A stretch of 64,000 nt of DNA from Halonatronomonas sp051745085 (GTDB lineage Bacteria; Bacillota; Halanaerobiia; Halanaerobiales; Halarsenatibacteraceae): NCBI GenBank assembly GCA_051745085.1, contig JBNJDR010000004.1, positions 23,524 to 87,523 of the forward strand. The letters run 5' to 3'. The position numbers and the translations under genes were made by a program. The notes beneath the pieces were generated by a model. The model was not told the origin of the DNA and ran no database searches. It saw only the letters and a list, made by a program, of their open reading frames with translations. Positions 27,522 through 37,882 of the stretch are shown piece after piece (the first letter of the stretch is position 1; every line of letters starts with the position of its first letter).

Positions 27522-28925
27522 TTAATTTCCCTCTCTTTGGTCAATCTCCTGTCCGATAATTAAACCAGCTACCGAAGCTTGCATCAATCCTCTAGTAATA
27601 CCAGCCCCATCTCCACCAGCAAATAAATTACTAATCTTCGTTTCTAAATTAGGTTTAACTTCAAGCCGAGAAGAATAAAACTTGACTTCGACCCCATATA
27701 GTAAAGTATCTCTGGAGTATATCCCCGGAGCCAATTCATCCAGAGCTTCTAACATTTCGATTATTCCAGTTAAATGCCTATGAGGTAATACAAGACTTAG
27801 ATCCCCGGGAGTAGCATCTTCTAAAGTAGGGTCAACTAACCCCCTGCTCATTCTAGTTGGCGTCGAACGTCGACCTGAAAGTAAATCTCCTAATCTCTGG
27901 ACCAAAACACCCCCGCCTAGCAAATTAGCTAATTTAGCTATCGCCTCCCCGTAGGTAATCGGCTCTTTAAAGGGTTCTGTAAAAGTTTTACTAACAAGAA
28001 GGGCAAAATTAGTATAGTCTGTTTTGATTTCAGCATGACTATGGCCATTTACCGTGATCAAACCTTGATTATTTTCACTAACAACTTCGCCGTAAGGAGA
28101 CATGCAAAAAGTTCTCACCTTATCATCAAAAGTAGGGGTCTGATAGATCAGCTTCGATTCATATAACTTATCTGTTAATGGCTCAGCGATCGCTGCTGGT
28201 GTTTCGACTCTAACACCGATATCCACTGGGTTAAGGCTGGTTTCAATATTTAGTTTATTAACCTCTTCTGCCAACCAGCTAGCATTTTCTCGACCAGGGG
28301 CTACTGCTACATATTTACCCCCTATTTTTGTCCCATCATCAAGTTCAACACCTTCTACTTTCCTGTTATCGTCAACTAATAAAGATACAACTCTAGTTTG
28401 AAAGCGAATTTCAACTCCCTGCTCCAATAAATAGTCACGCATCTTCTTTAAAACTTTACGGGTATGACCGGTACCTAGATGGCGAAGTTTAGCGGGAATA
28501 AATTTTAGTCCAGCTCTAATCGCGTTATCCCTAAAATCTTCGAGTTCATTATCTTCAGCCCCAAAAACTCGTTCTGGAGCACCAAAATTTAAATATATAT
28601 CATCGGCAATTTTAATCATCTGCTCCAAAGATTCCCTGCCAATATATTCTTCTAAATTACCTCCTATATCAGCTGAAAGAGAGAGTTTGCCGTCACTATA
28701 AGCCCCGGCACCGCCCCATCCAGATACAATTGCACATGAAACACATTCCTGACATCCTCTACCACTTCCAGGTTTATCTTTCATTGGACACACCCGATTA
28801 GTTATATCTTTTCCTTTTTCTATCATTAAGATATTCAAGTTTAATTTTTCTTCAACTAATTTCATAGCTGTAAAAATTCCAGTTGGACCAGTCCCGACGA
28901 TTATTACATCGTAATCATTCTGCAT
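27522..28925 (-). CDS. FAD-dependent NAD(P)-binding oxidoreductase (COG2509-like)
   Basis: A 467-residue flavoprotein. The N-terminal dinucleotide-binding fold is YDVIIVGTGPTGIFTAMKL, and the C-terminal FAD loop is NLFAGGDGAGITRGLMQA. A Cys-rich insert CPMKDKPGSGRGCQECVSC lies near residues 47-65, followed by GWGGAGAYSDGKL. This arrangement belongs to a conserved family of FAD 'dehydrogenases' whose substrate is unknown; the Cys insert could bind a metal or cluster, but that is inference. It overlaps the preceding PfoR-like gene by one base, so it is coupled to it and to YerC. Confidence 0.82.
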   Translation of the reverse strand: MQNDYDVIIVGTGPTGIFTAMKLVEEKLNLNILMIEKGKDITNRVCPMKDKPGSGRGCQECVSCAIVSGWGGAGAYSDGKLSLSADIGGNLEEYIGRESLEQMIKIADDIYLNFGAPERVFGAEDNELEDFRDNAIRAGLKFIPAKLRHLGTGHTRKVLKKMRDYLLEQGVEIRFQTRVVSLLVDDNRKVEGVELDDGTKIGGKYVAVAPGRENASWLAEEVNKLNIETSLNPVDIGVRVETPAAIAEPLTDKLYESKLIYQTPTFDDKVRTFCMSPYGEVVSENNQGLITVNGHSHAEIKTDYTNFALLVSKTFTEPFKEPITYGEAIAKLANLLGGGVLVQRLGDLLSGRRSTPTRMSRGLVDPTLEDATPGDLSLVLPHRHLTGIIEMLEALDELAPGIYSRDTLLYGVEVKFYSSRLEVKPNLETKISNLFAGGDGAGITRGLMQASVAGLIIGQEIDQREGN

Positions 28926-29953
28926 TAATTTGCCTCCCTGTGTAGTTCAAGATCTCCTGGTTTAATTAAGTTTCTTTCAAGCATAAACTTATATATTATA
29001 TATGAAATTAATCCTGGCAAGAAAAAGTGCAACAAAATAACCGGGGCTAAAGCCTGGTAACCCATTGTTTCCAGAGTTGCCACCTGGCCGACCAGACCAC
29101 TTGTCCCCATTCCTGCACCAATCCTATTATTTTTCATTTGAAATAAAACAGTAGTTATAGGTCCTAATATTGCGGAAGTAATTATCGGCGGTAACCAAAT
29201 TATAGGTTTTCTTAATATATTAGGAATCTGTAACATAGAAGTCCCCAGCCCTTGAGCTATAAACCCTCCTAAACCGTTATCTTTAAAACTTATTACAGCA
29301 AACCCGATCATTTGAGCTGCACAGCCAACAGTGGCTGCCCCAGCTGCTAATCCTTCTAATCCCAATGATATTGCTAGGGCAGCACTAGAAACAGGCAAAG
29401 TTAAAAATATGCCCATTATAACAGAGACTGCTATTCCCATCGGAAAAGGCTGGAGGGTGGTCGCCAGATTGATCGACTGACCCAACCAATTAGTGAAAGC
29501 CACTAACCAGGGAGCCAAAAAATAACTTGCTATACCTCCACTAATTATCGTTACAGCCGGGACAAGCACTATATCTACTGGTGTCCTGCCGCTTATTAAA
29601 CGAGCCGCTTCAACACCAATTATTGCTGCTGCTAAAGCACCGACAGGCTCACCTATTTGAATTGTTGCCCCTGCCTCTAGAAGCTGAACTGTGCCTGCAC
29701 CTAAAGCGCCTGTAACAAGAGAGGAATACAGGCCCAGCCCAGTAATGTTTAAACTATAAGCAATACCAGCTCCAATAGCAGGGCCCATCAAAAACTGAGC
29801 TACCTGCCCAAACTCTCTTAACACATTAAGAGATAACAGCTCTCCCAATTGGTTGATTATTAAACCTATAATTAAAGAAGCGAATAAACCTAAAGCCATT
29901 CCATTTAAAGCTCTTATTAAATATTTTTGCAGCTTTTTTAAAAATACAAACAT
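28925..29953 (-). CDS. PfoR / PTS_EIIC-like membrane protein
   Basis: A 342-residue membrane protein with about nine or ten hydrophobic segments and repeated small residue-rich stretches (GLFASLIIGLIINQLG, LMGPAIGAGIAYSLN, GTSGLVGQVATLETMG). It resembles the PTS_EIIC_2 family that includes the Clostridium perfringens toxin regulator PfoR. No EIIA or EIIB domain or phosphorylation Cys is seen, so active sugar transport by the PTS is doubtful. It is 20 bases after yerC and overlaps the FAD gene. Function remains uncertain. Confidence 0.76.
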   Translation of the reverse strand: MFVFLKKLQKYLIRALNGMALGLFASLIIGLIINQLGELLSLNVLREFGQVAQFLMGPAIGAGIAYSLNITGLGLYSSLVTGALGAGTVQLLEAGATIQIGEPVGALAAAIIGVEAARLISGRTPVDIVLVPAVTIISGGIASYFLAPWLVAFTNWLGQSINLATTLQPFPMGIAVSVIMGIFLTLPVSSAALAISLGLEGLAAGAATVGCAAQMIGFAVISFKDNGLGGFIAQGLGTSMLQIPNILRKPIIWLPPIITSAILGPITTVLFQMKNNRIGAGMGTSGLVGQVATLETMGYQALAPVILLHFFLPGLISYIIYKFMLERNLIKPGDLELHREAN

Positions 29954-29973
29954 TAATACACCTACTTAAAATT

Positions 29974-30261
29974 TTATTGCTCCAATCTCTTTAAAACTAA
30001 CTCATAACCATCTTCACCATATTCAAGAGATCTTTTTACTCTACTTATGGTAGCTGTACTAACTCCTGTTTTCTCTACTATATCTTCATAAGTTATACCT
30101 TTTTTTAACATTCTTGCTACTTCTAATCTCTGCGCCATAGCCTGAATTTCTCCAACCGTGGCCACATCTTGAAAGAAAGCATAATATTCTTCCAGATCCT
30201 CCAACTGCATCACTGCTTTAAAAAATTGTTCAGTCATCTCATTTTTAATATTTTTAGCCAT
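29974..30261 (-). CDS. YerC/YecD family TrpR-related DNA-binding protein
   Basis: A 95-residue helical protein with a TrpR-like helix-turn-helix: EIQAMAQRLEVARMLKKG, then TYEDIVEKTGVSTATISRVKRSL near residues 53-75, broken here for reading at KTGVSTATISRV. Homologues (YerC of Bacillus) are presumed transcription regulators with unknown targets. It lies 24 bases downstream of guaA and starts the yerC-pfoR-FAD run. The ATG is preceded by AGGGGGAT. Confidence 0.88.
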   Translation of the reverse strand: MAKNIKNEMTEQFFKAVMQLEDLEEYYAFFQDVATVGEIQAMAQRLEVARMLKKGITYEDIVEKTGVSTATISRVKRSLEYGEDGYELVLKRLEQ

Positions 30262-30285
30262 TGTTATCCCCCTTTATATTATATC

Positions 30286-31848
30286 TTATTCCCATTCAAT
30301 CGTGGCTGGTGGTTTAGAAGTAATATCATAAACAACTCTGTTCACTTGATTTACTTCATTAACAATTCTCCTTGAGATAAGATCAAGTGTTTCTGCAGGT
30401 ATCCTAACCCAATCAGCGGTCATCGCATCTAAACTAGAGACAGCTCTCAAGATGATCGGGTAACCATAAGTCCTTTGATCTCCCATCACGCCAACAGATT
30501 TGATATCAGGTAAAACAGCAAAAGACTGCCAAACTTCATTAGCTACACTGGACCGGTTCAATTCCTCGCGAAAAATATGATCAGATTTTCGCAATATTTC
30601 TAATTTCATTTCAGTAACTTCACCAATAATTCTTATAGCTAAGCCCGGTCCTGGGAAAGGCTGTCGCCACACTAATTTTTCTGGCAAACCCAGCGTAAGA
30701 CCTAATTTTCTAACTTCATCCTTAAATAGGTCCCTTAATGGTTCTAATAACTTTAATTCCATCTCGTCAGGTAGTCCTCCGACATTATGATGAGATTTAA
30801 TCGTTACAGAATCCTCGCTACCCCCACTTTCAATCACATCAGAATAAATAGTTCCTTGAGCAAGGTGGGTAACATTTCTTATCGCTAAAGATTCACTTTC
30901 AAAGACCTGAATAAACTCATCGCCAATGATTTTTCTTTTTTCTTCAGGACTGCTTACCCCTTTTAACCTTTGTAGAAATCTTGCTTTTGCATCTACTGGA
31001 TGTAAGCTCAATGAGAAATTTTGAGAAAAATATTCAATAACCTCCTGACTTTCTTTATATCTTAATAAACCGTGATCAACAAAGACACAATGAAGTCTAT
31101 TTCCAATAGCTTTATTAATTAAAACAGCAGCTACCGCGGAATCAACCCCTCCAGAAAGACCAAGCACCACTTGAGAATCATCCGGGATTAATTTGTTAAT
31201 TAACTCAACTTTTTCTTCTGCCAACCGTTCAATGCTCCAATTTGCTTCAGCCTGACAAATATCGAAAATGAACTGTTCTAAAATTTCTCTTCCTCCCACA
31301 GTATGATCAACTTCCGGATGAAACTGAAGTCCATATAATTTTTTCCGTTTAGATCCAATCGCTGCATAAGGAGTATTGCTTGTTTCGGCTAAAACTTCAA
31401 ATTCATCAGGAAGACTAACCACACTATCACCATGGGACATCCATCCGGATAAAACATTATTCTCAGATATAAGGGCAGTGGTGTTACTAAACAAAGGATG
31501 ATCTGGACTAAGGACATGTATATCTGCTCTACCATATTCTCTTTTATTAGAAGCCTTTACCTGCCCCCCAGGAAGCAAACTTGCCATCAACTGCATCCCA
31601 TAACAAATACCCAACACTGGTTTCCCCAAATGAAAAATTTCCTTACTTATAGTAGGAGCATCTTTATCATTTACTGAAGATGGCCCGCCGGAAAGAATTA
31701 TACCGATAACTTCTTGAGATTTTAACCTCTCTAAACTTACAGAGGCAGGCACCAATTCAGAATAGACTCCAGCATCTCTAATCCGTCGAGTTATAGTTTT
31801 TGCATACTGCCCCCCAAAATCAAGCACGAGGATCTTTTTTTCTTTCAT
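30286..31848 (-). CDS. guaA: GMP synthase (glutamine-hydrolysing)
   Basis: Amination of XMP to GMP. The 520-residue protein (ATG at 31848; a TTG five codons upstream is less well placed) has a GATase domain with ILVLDFGGQYAKTI, GICYGMQLMA (nucleophile Cys) and QFHPEVDHT. The ATP pyrophosphatase domain contains LGLSGGVDSAVAAVL, and the C-terminal dimerisation domain ends YDITSKPPATIEWE. Length is normal. It is followed by yerC on the same strand and preceded by the groESL terminator. Confidence 0.97.
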   Translation of the reverse strand: MKEKKILVLDFGGQYAKTITRRIRDAGVYSELVPASVSLERLKSQEVIGIILSGGPSSVNDKDAPTISKEIFHLGKPVLGICYGMQLMASLLPGGQVKASNKREYGRADIHVLSPDHPLFSNTTALISENNVLSGWMSHGDSVVSLPDEFEVLAETSNTPYAAIGSKRKKLYGLQFHPEVDHTVGGREILEQFIFDICQAEANWSIERLAEEKVELINKLIPDDSQVVLGLSGGVDSAVAAVLINKAIGNRLHCVFVDHGLLRYKESQEVIEYFSQNFSLSLHPVDAKARFLQRLKGVSSPEEKRKIIGDEFIQVFESESLAIRNVTHLAQGTIYSDVIESGGSEDSVTIKSHHNVGGLPDEMELKLLEPLRDLFKDEVRKLGLTLGLPEKLVWRQPFPGPGLAIRIIGEVTEMKLEILRKSDHIFREELNRSSVANEVWQSFAVLPDIKSVGVMGDQRTYGYPIILRAVSSLDAMTADWVRIPAETLDLISRRIVNEVNQVNRVVYDITSKPPATIEWE

Positions 31849-31941
31849 TATTTTATCCCTCAATCCTAACTAATAATTTATTTTAATTTTACTTGCTTCC
31901 CATTTAAAATTTTACCATAAAAAATTATTACAAGCAAAAAA

Positions 31942-31969
31942 GCGGTATACCTAATGTTAGGTATACCGC
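31942..31969 (-). terminator. groESL terminator
   Basis: A 13-base-pair near-perfect palindrome (GCGGTATACCTAA and its complement, 31942-31969, 2-base loop in the strictest pairing) is followed on the minus strand by TTTTTTG, 43 bases after the groEL stop. Confidence 0.93.
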
Positions 31970-32011
31970 CTTTACTTTAAAATTATATTTTTTTGCGGAA
32001 GGGCTAAGGGC

Positions 32012-33673
<1,662 letters not shown>

Positions 33674-33687
33674 TAATAATTACCCCC

Positions 33688-33978
33688 TTATTGGATTTGT
33701 TCTACTACAGCCAGAACATCTTCCAGGCTGAGTATTATATACTCATCGTCTTCTAAGTTTACTTTAGTCCCAGCAAACTTATCAAATACAACAACATCAC
33801 CAACTTCAACAGATTCAAGGTCTTCGTCTTTGCTACCTTTACCAACAGCGACTACCTTACCCTGTTGAGGTTTTTCTTTCTTAGCGGTATCAGGAAGAAC
33901 TATACCACTTTCGGTTTTCTTTTCTTCTTCCTCAATAAATTCGACAACAATCCTGTCATTGAGTGGTCTAAGTTTCAC
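33688..33978 (-). CDS. groS: co-chaperonin GroES
   Basis: Heptameric lid of GroEL. The 96-residue protein starts KLRPLNDRIVVEFIEEEEK and contains the mobile loop TESGIVLPDTAKEK-type segment (here TESGIVLPDTAKKEKPQQG), GKVVAVGKG and VFDKFAGTKVNL. Length is normal for GroES. It is the first gene of the operon, 46 bases downstream of the CIRCE operator. Confidence 0.98.
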   Translation of the reverse strand: MKLRPLNDRIVVEFIEEEEKKTESGIVLPDTAKKEKPQQGKVVAVGKGSKDEDLESVEVGDVVVFDKFAGTKVNLEDDEYIILSLEDVLAVVEQIQ

Positions 33979-34025
33979 TAAATATACCCCCTTTAATTAT
34001 TTAAAGTTAAATTGATAATATATTG

Positions 34026-34052
34026 TTAGCACTCACTTATGCCGAGTGCTAA
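34026..34052 (-). promoter_or_regulatory. CIRCE operator (HrcA site)
   Basis: TTAGCACTC, 9 bases, GAGTGCTAA is a perfect match to the CIRCE inverted repeat bound by HrcA. It lies just after the predicted groES transcription start, the usual repressing position, so heat-shock control by HrcA is expected. hrcA itself is not in the window. Confidence 0.98.
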
Positions 34053-34066
34053 TAACCACACTTATT

Positions 34067-34095
34067 ATAATAATAAAGGTCTGAACATAAATCAA
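34067..34095 (-). promoter_or_regulatory. groESL promoter
   Basis: On the minus strand TTGATT (34090-34095), a 17-base spacer and TATTAT (34067-34072) place the start near 34060, immediately before CIRCE. A TATAAT overlaps the region with a less suitable 20-base spacer. Confidence 0.65.
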
Positions 34096-34177
34096 CCCCT
34101 CTCTAACTCTTTGTAGAAGCTTAAGAGAAGATTAGGGCGGTTTAACTCACTTATATTCGCATTTTCTTTTATTATTA

Positions 34178-35569
34178 TTAATTAGTGTTTATTATTTCTA
34201 AAGGAAAGTTTAATTCTGATATAAGCTGATCAAGAGAAGATCCCGTTAAATCTCTCCATCTCGAATCAAAAATAACCGAAGGAAGTAAAACTAAATCCGG
34301 TTCATGCTTACTAATGGTCGATTTCATCTTAAGGATGTCTTTAATAACCATCAACCCAGCGGAACCTATATTCCCTCCAAAATAAGTCGAAGGAACAGAA
34401 ATAACTTTTGCTTGAACAGATAAATCTTTTTGTATTTTTTCACTAACTACACTTAAGCGATCTTCAGCTAACCTGGAAGTTAAAAACAAAACTTTTAAAT
34501 TTTTATTCAGAGAAGCCTGTTTCATTATTTTAGATTGTATTTGTTGATAAGCTTTTTTAGAAAAATCATAATCCATTACAAGTCCGCTATAATCGTGTTT
34601 GCCCCAATTTACTGCCTTGATCTTACTTTTTTTATCTCGGCCATTTCTTTTAAACTCAACCTGAAAGTATGATTTATCTAATAGCTTGCTTTTAAATAAG
34701 TGAAAAGCATCAACCCGAGAAAATGGAATAACTCCATCAATCGAGGTAATAATATCATTTTTTTGCAAACCAGCTCTAGCAGCAGGGGACCCAGGAATTA
34801 TACCCCTTATAGAAGCATCAAAACTTTTAACTATAGCAGGTTCGATTGTTAATGGTAAAGAAATTCTAGTAATTAACTGATCAATTTTATCTGTAAGTTT
34901 TCTTCTATCCACAGCAAAACCAGCTTTTAAAGATGGAGAAGCAATCTTACTAAATCCGGGCTGCATAATCCGGCCAACTTTAACATTAGAAAATCTGCCC
35001 GCAGTTTTAATGGAATCAATTAATTCTTCCCAACCTGTCAGTCCCGGCATTGCCACAAAGCTAACTTCAATAGGTATATTGTTTTTTGCTAACTTCACAA
35101 GGGTAGGTAGTATGTCAATCTTACATTGCCCGCCTAAATACTTTTTTCTGGCCTGAGCATTGATGATGTTAATAGATACGGTTAACCGAATATTACCTAA
35201 CTTTTTTAAAAAATTTATATCTTCAGCCTCCAAACCTGCTGCTGAAGTGGTAATGCGTAAAGGAGTAAAAGGATATTTTTTTCTAAACAACTCAAGTATT
35301 TGCCGCCAGTCAGGATATAAAAATGGTTCACCTTCAATAATCCTAGTAGCAGATTCCCCTATATATACGGGTTCTTCTGGATTAAGATAGTCAAATAAAG
35401 AAGCAATCATTTCTTTATTTAGATGACCACCCTGATACACCTCGATGCTCTCAGGATTAAATTTATGACTACAAAAAATACAGGCCTGCTGGCAGGCCGA
35501 AGTTAGGGGTAAAATATTATATTCTTGTACACTCTCATATATTAACTTTAAGTAATAATCTTTTTCCAT
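34178..35569 (-). CDS. radical SAM protein with internal PDZ and DUF512-like tail
   Basis: A 463-residue protein of unknown substrate. The radical-SAM cluster motif is CQQACIFC with Cys at 26, 30 and 33, followed by a glycine-rich EGEPF near 85. A PDZ-like domain lies near 240-325, with IRGIIPGSPAARAGLQKND and a DIITSIDG core. The C-terminal 130 residues contain STYFGGNIGSAGLMVIKDIL and LLPSVIFDSRWRDLTGSSLD. These resemble the 'FGGNITVAGLLTG' and 'LLP' motifs of DUF512 proteins, in which PDZ comes first; here the order is radical SAM, PDZ, DUF512-like. It follows tsaD by 15 bases. No substrate can be assigned. Confidence 0.72.
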   Translation of the reverse strand: MEKDYYLKLIYESVQEYNILPLTSACQQACIFCSHKFNPESIEVYQGGHLNKEMIASLFDYLNPEEPVYIGESATRIIEGEPFLYPDWRQILELFRKKYPFTPLRITTSAAGLEAEDINFLKKLGNIRLTVSINIINAQARKKYLGGQCKIDILPTLVKLAKNNIPIEVSFVAMPGLTGWEELIDSIKTAGRFSNVKVGRIMQPGFSKIASPSLKAGFAVDRRKLTDKIDQLITRISLPLTIEPAIVKSFDASIRGIIPGSPAARAGLQKNDIITSIDGVIPFSRVDAFHLFKSKLLDKSYFQVEFKRNGRDKKSKIKAVNWGKHDYSGLVMDYDFSKKAYQQIQSKIMKQASLNKNLKVLFLTSRLAEDRLSVVSEKIQKDLSVQAKVISVPSTYFGGNIGSAGLMVIKDILKMKSTISKHEPDLVLLPSVIFDSRWRDLTGSSLDQLISELNFPLEIINTN

Positions 35570-35584
35570 TTTTCTTAAACTAGA

Positions 35585-36595
35585 TTACATAGATAGGGTC
35601 GCTTCAACCCCTAAATCTAGTTCATCAGTATCCCCCTTTTGTAAACGATAGTAAGCGGCTGCCCCAATCATAGCCGCATTGTCTGTACAGAGTTCCAACG
35701 GCGGCACATAAAAGTTTGCATCATGGTCCTCTGCGATTGATTCAACCTGTTTGCGCAAAAGCTGGTTCGCAGCAACTCCGCCTGAAAGCAAAACAGCTTT
35801 AGGTCGATATTCTTTAAGAGCTTTTTCTAGTCTGTTCGTAAGGCTATCTACAACAGCTGCTTGAAAAGAAGCAGCAATATTAGCTTTATTTATTTCCTGT
35901 CCTCTCTGCCGAGCATTATGAACATAATTAATAACCGCTGTTTTTAAACCACTAAAACTAAAATCAAAACCTGCTGTCCCTACAAGGGCTCTAGGTAATT
36001 TAACTGCTTTAGAATCCCCCTGTTTAGCCAAATTCTCAATTTCTGGTCCTCCAGGATATCCTAATTCTAAAAACCTGGCAATCTTATCAAAAGCCTCTCC
36101 AGCTGCATCATCTCTAGTTCTCCCTAAAAAAGTATATTCATCTGGACTGGTAAAATACATTAAATCTGTATGTCCACCCGAAACTGTCAGGCAAATAAAT
36201 GGCGAAGGTATATCATTATCAATAAGAAAATTAGCATAAATATGACCTGCTACATGATTAACCCCTATAAAAGGAAGGTCTAAGCTAAGAGCCAGAGCTT
36301 TAGCAGAAGCAAAGCCAACTAATAATGCGCCAACCAGACCCGGCCCCCGGGTAGCAGCAACCGCTGTAAGATCTTGAAAATCAATATTCGCTTTTTCCAC
36401 AGCTTCTTCAATAACTGTATCAATTAACTCTAAATGTTTTCGAGAAGCAATTTCTGGTACAACACCGCCAAACTTTTTATGCCAGTCTATTTGCGAGGCA
36501 ACTACATTTGAAATAATTGTGGGGCCATCGCCTATAACTGCTGCTGCTGATTCATCACATGAAGTTTCTACTGCTAAAATTAAATTATCTTTCAA
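35585..36595 (-). CDS. tsaD: tRNA N6-adenosine threonylcarbamoyltransferase TsaD
   Basis: Transfers the threonylcarbamoyl group to A37 of ANN-decoding tRNAs. The 336-residue protein has LAVETSCDESAAAV, the metal His pair RKHLELIDTVI/HVAGHIYAN, SGGHTDLM and the late CTDNAAMIGAAAYY. The start proposed is a TTG at 36595, seven bases after GGGGAG, which overlaps the tsaB stop as TTGA and gives the usual family length. A longer ATG start at 36625 would add ten residues unlike the family. Confidence 0.93.
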   Translation of the reverse strand: MKDNLILAVETSCDESAAAVIGDGPTIISNVVASQIDWHKKFGGVVPEIASRKHLELIDTVIEEAVEKANIDFQDLTAVAATRGPGLVGALLVGFASAKALALSLDLPFIGVNHVAGHIYANFLIDNDIPSPFICLTVSGGHTDLMYFTSPDEYTFLGRTRDDAAGEAFDKIARFLELGYPGGPEIENLAKQGDSKAVKLPRALVGTAGFDFSFSGLKTAVINYVHNARQRGQEINKANIAASFQAAVVDSLTNRLEKALKEYRPKAVLLSGGVAANQLLRKQVESIAEDHDANFYVPPLELCTDNAAMIGAAAYYRLQKGDTDELDLGVEATLSM

Positions 36596-37326
36596 CTCTG
36601 TTCTCCCCTTTGTTTCGCCTGCCATGTAATCTCTGCTTGAGGTTGTTTTAAATATTTTGGAGTTATATTTTTGATATCTCCTCCTAAACCTTCATCACAA
36701 TAATAATAAGCCAGCCTTGCTATTTCTCCACCCTGACCGGTACTGGTCATAGTGGTAATTAGAGAAAAATCATAATTACTCGAACTAAATGTTTTTTTAA
36801 GCTGATTTTGATAGTCGACCACTGCGGGACCCAGGAATGTTATATGACTTCGACCAGGTATTGTTTCTTGAACGAAGTTTAAAATATCGGATAATTTAAC
36901 TGCCTGGTCATCTATTTCTTTAGCTTTGACAGGAAGTTCTTCTCCACCTTTAAAAATAGTTGTATAAACCCGTTTTCTTCTAGCGTTGAGCATAGGCATA
37001 TAATAACCTTTCCGCTGAATAGTAGGGACAAAGGTATCCAATGTTGAAATAGGAATAAAACTGAATTTATTGGTCAAAGCAAACGCTTTAACTGTAGCTA
37101 AAGAAATCCTTAAACCGGTAAAAGAACCTGGCCCTATAACTGTTCCTATATTATCGACATCTTTTAAAGTATAATTTTTCATCTGTAGAGCCTGCCTAAT
37201 CATTGGCAGCAAATGTTTATTATGACTTTGTTCCACCGCTAGATTGATATCAACTAAAATTTTTTCATCTTCAGCCAATCCAATACCTAAAAAACTGGTT
37301 GCTGTGTTAATCCCTAAAGTTAACAT
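36592..37326 (-). CDS. tsaB: t6A biosynthesis protein TsaB
   Basis: Inactive TsaD paralogue that forms the TsaB-TsaD-TsaE complex. The 244-residue protein starts TLGINTATSFLGIGLAEDE, has EQSHNKHLLPMIRQAL, the GPGSFTGLRISLATVKAFAL signature and MLNARRKRVYTTIF. It overlaps tsaE by 20 bases and tsaD by 4 bases. The RimI acetyltransferase often found between tsaB and tsaD is absent here. Confidence 0.94.
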   Translation of the reverse strand: MLTLGINTATSFLGIGLAEDEKILVDINLAVEQSHNKHLLPMIRQALQMKNYTLKDVDNIGTVIGPGSFTGLRISLATVKAFALTNKFSFIPISTLDTFVPTIQRKGYYMPMLNARRKRVYTTIFKGGEELPVKAKEIDDQAVKLSDILNFVQETIPGRSHITFLGPAVVDYQNQLKKTFSSSNYDFSLITTMTSTGQGGEIARLAYYYCDEGLGGDIKNITPKYLKQPQAEITWQAKQRGEQS

Positions 37327-37813
37327 TTCGTTTCACTCTTTCTATTAATTTTTTTGCCTTCTCACCTTTAGCGGTCAACTCAAGTATACGGCTATTATCA
37401 GCATATCCACTTATCTTTATTATCAAATAATCATTAAGTTGAGACATGATTATTTCTGGCCATTCGATCAAAAGTATATCACCTTCAAGTAAAAGATCAT
37501 AAATCCCTAATTCATTTAACTCACCAATATGATTGATCCTATATAAATCGATATGATATACATTAAGATTTTCACCTGAATAATGATTAATCAAAGAATA
37601 ACTGGGACTTCTAGCCTGGTCCCCGGTTAAAACCTTTATTATTTCCTGAGCCAAAAAAGTTTTGCCTGTGCCCAACTCTCCTTTAAGGAGAATAATTTGA
37701 CCTGAATCGATCTCTTTAGCAAGATAATTTCCTAACCGAGCAGTTTCTGCAGGACTATCGGATTTTAATTTCAATATTTTATTTTCTCTATTCTCATAAT
37801 CAATGATTTCCAC
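37307..37813 (-). CDS. tsaE: t6A biosynthesis ATPase TsaE
   Basis: P-loop ATPase that resets the TsaBD complex after each round. The 168-residue protein has Walker A LLKGELGTGKTFLAQEI, SPSYSLINHY and the DLYRI and LIEWPEI motifs typical of the family. The GTG start is supported by GGAGG seven bases upstream. A strong promoter at 37850-37878 lies 37 bases upstream, making it the first gene of tsaE-tsaB-tsaD-radical SAM. Confidence 0.94.
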   Translation of the reverse strand: MEIIDYENRENKILKLKSDSPAETARLGNYLAKEIDSGQIILLKGELGTGKTFLAQEIIKVLTGDQARSPSYSLINHYSGENLNVYHIDLYRINHIGELNELGIYDLLLEGDILLIEWPEIIMSQLNDYLIIKISGYADNSRILELTAKGEKAKKLIERVKRNVNFRD

Positions 37814-37849
37814 AAATTAACCTCCGTATCTCAAAAATATTGTCGTTTC

Positions 37850-37878
37850 ATTATAACATACTGAAAATGAAAGGACAA
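37850..37878 (-). promoter_or_regulatory. tsaEBD promoter
   Basis: On the minus strand TTGTCC (37873-37878), 17 bases and TATAAT (37850-37855) precede the tsaE GTG. It lies immediately after the stop of the DUF21 gene, so the t6A genes can be transcribed independently. Confidence 0.78.
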
Positions 37879-37882
37879 AAGC

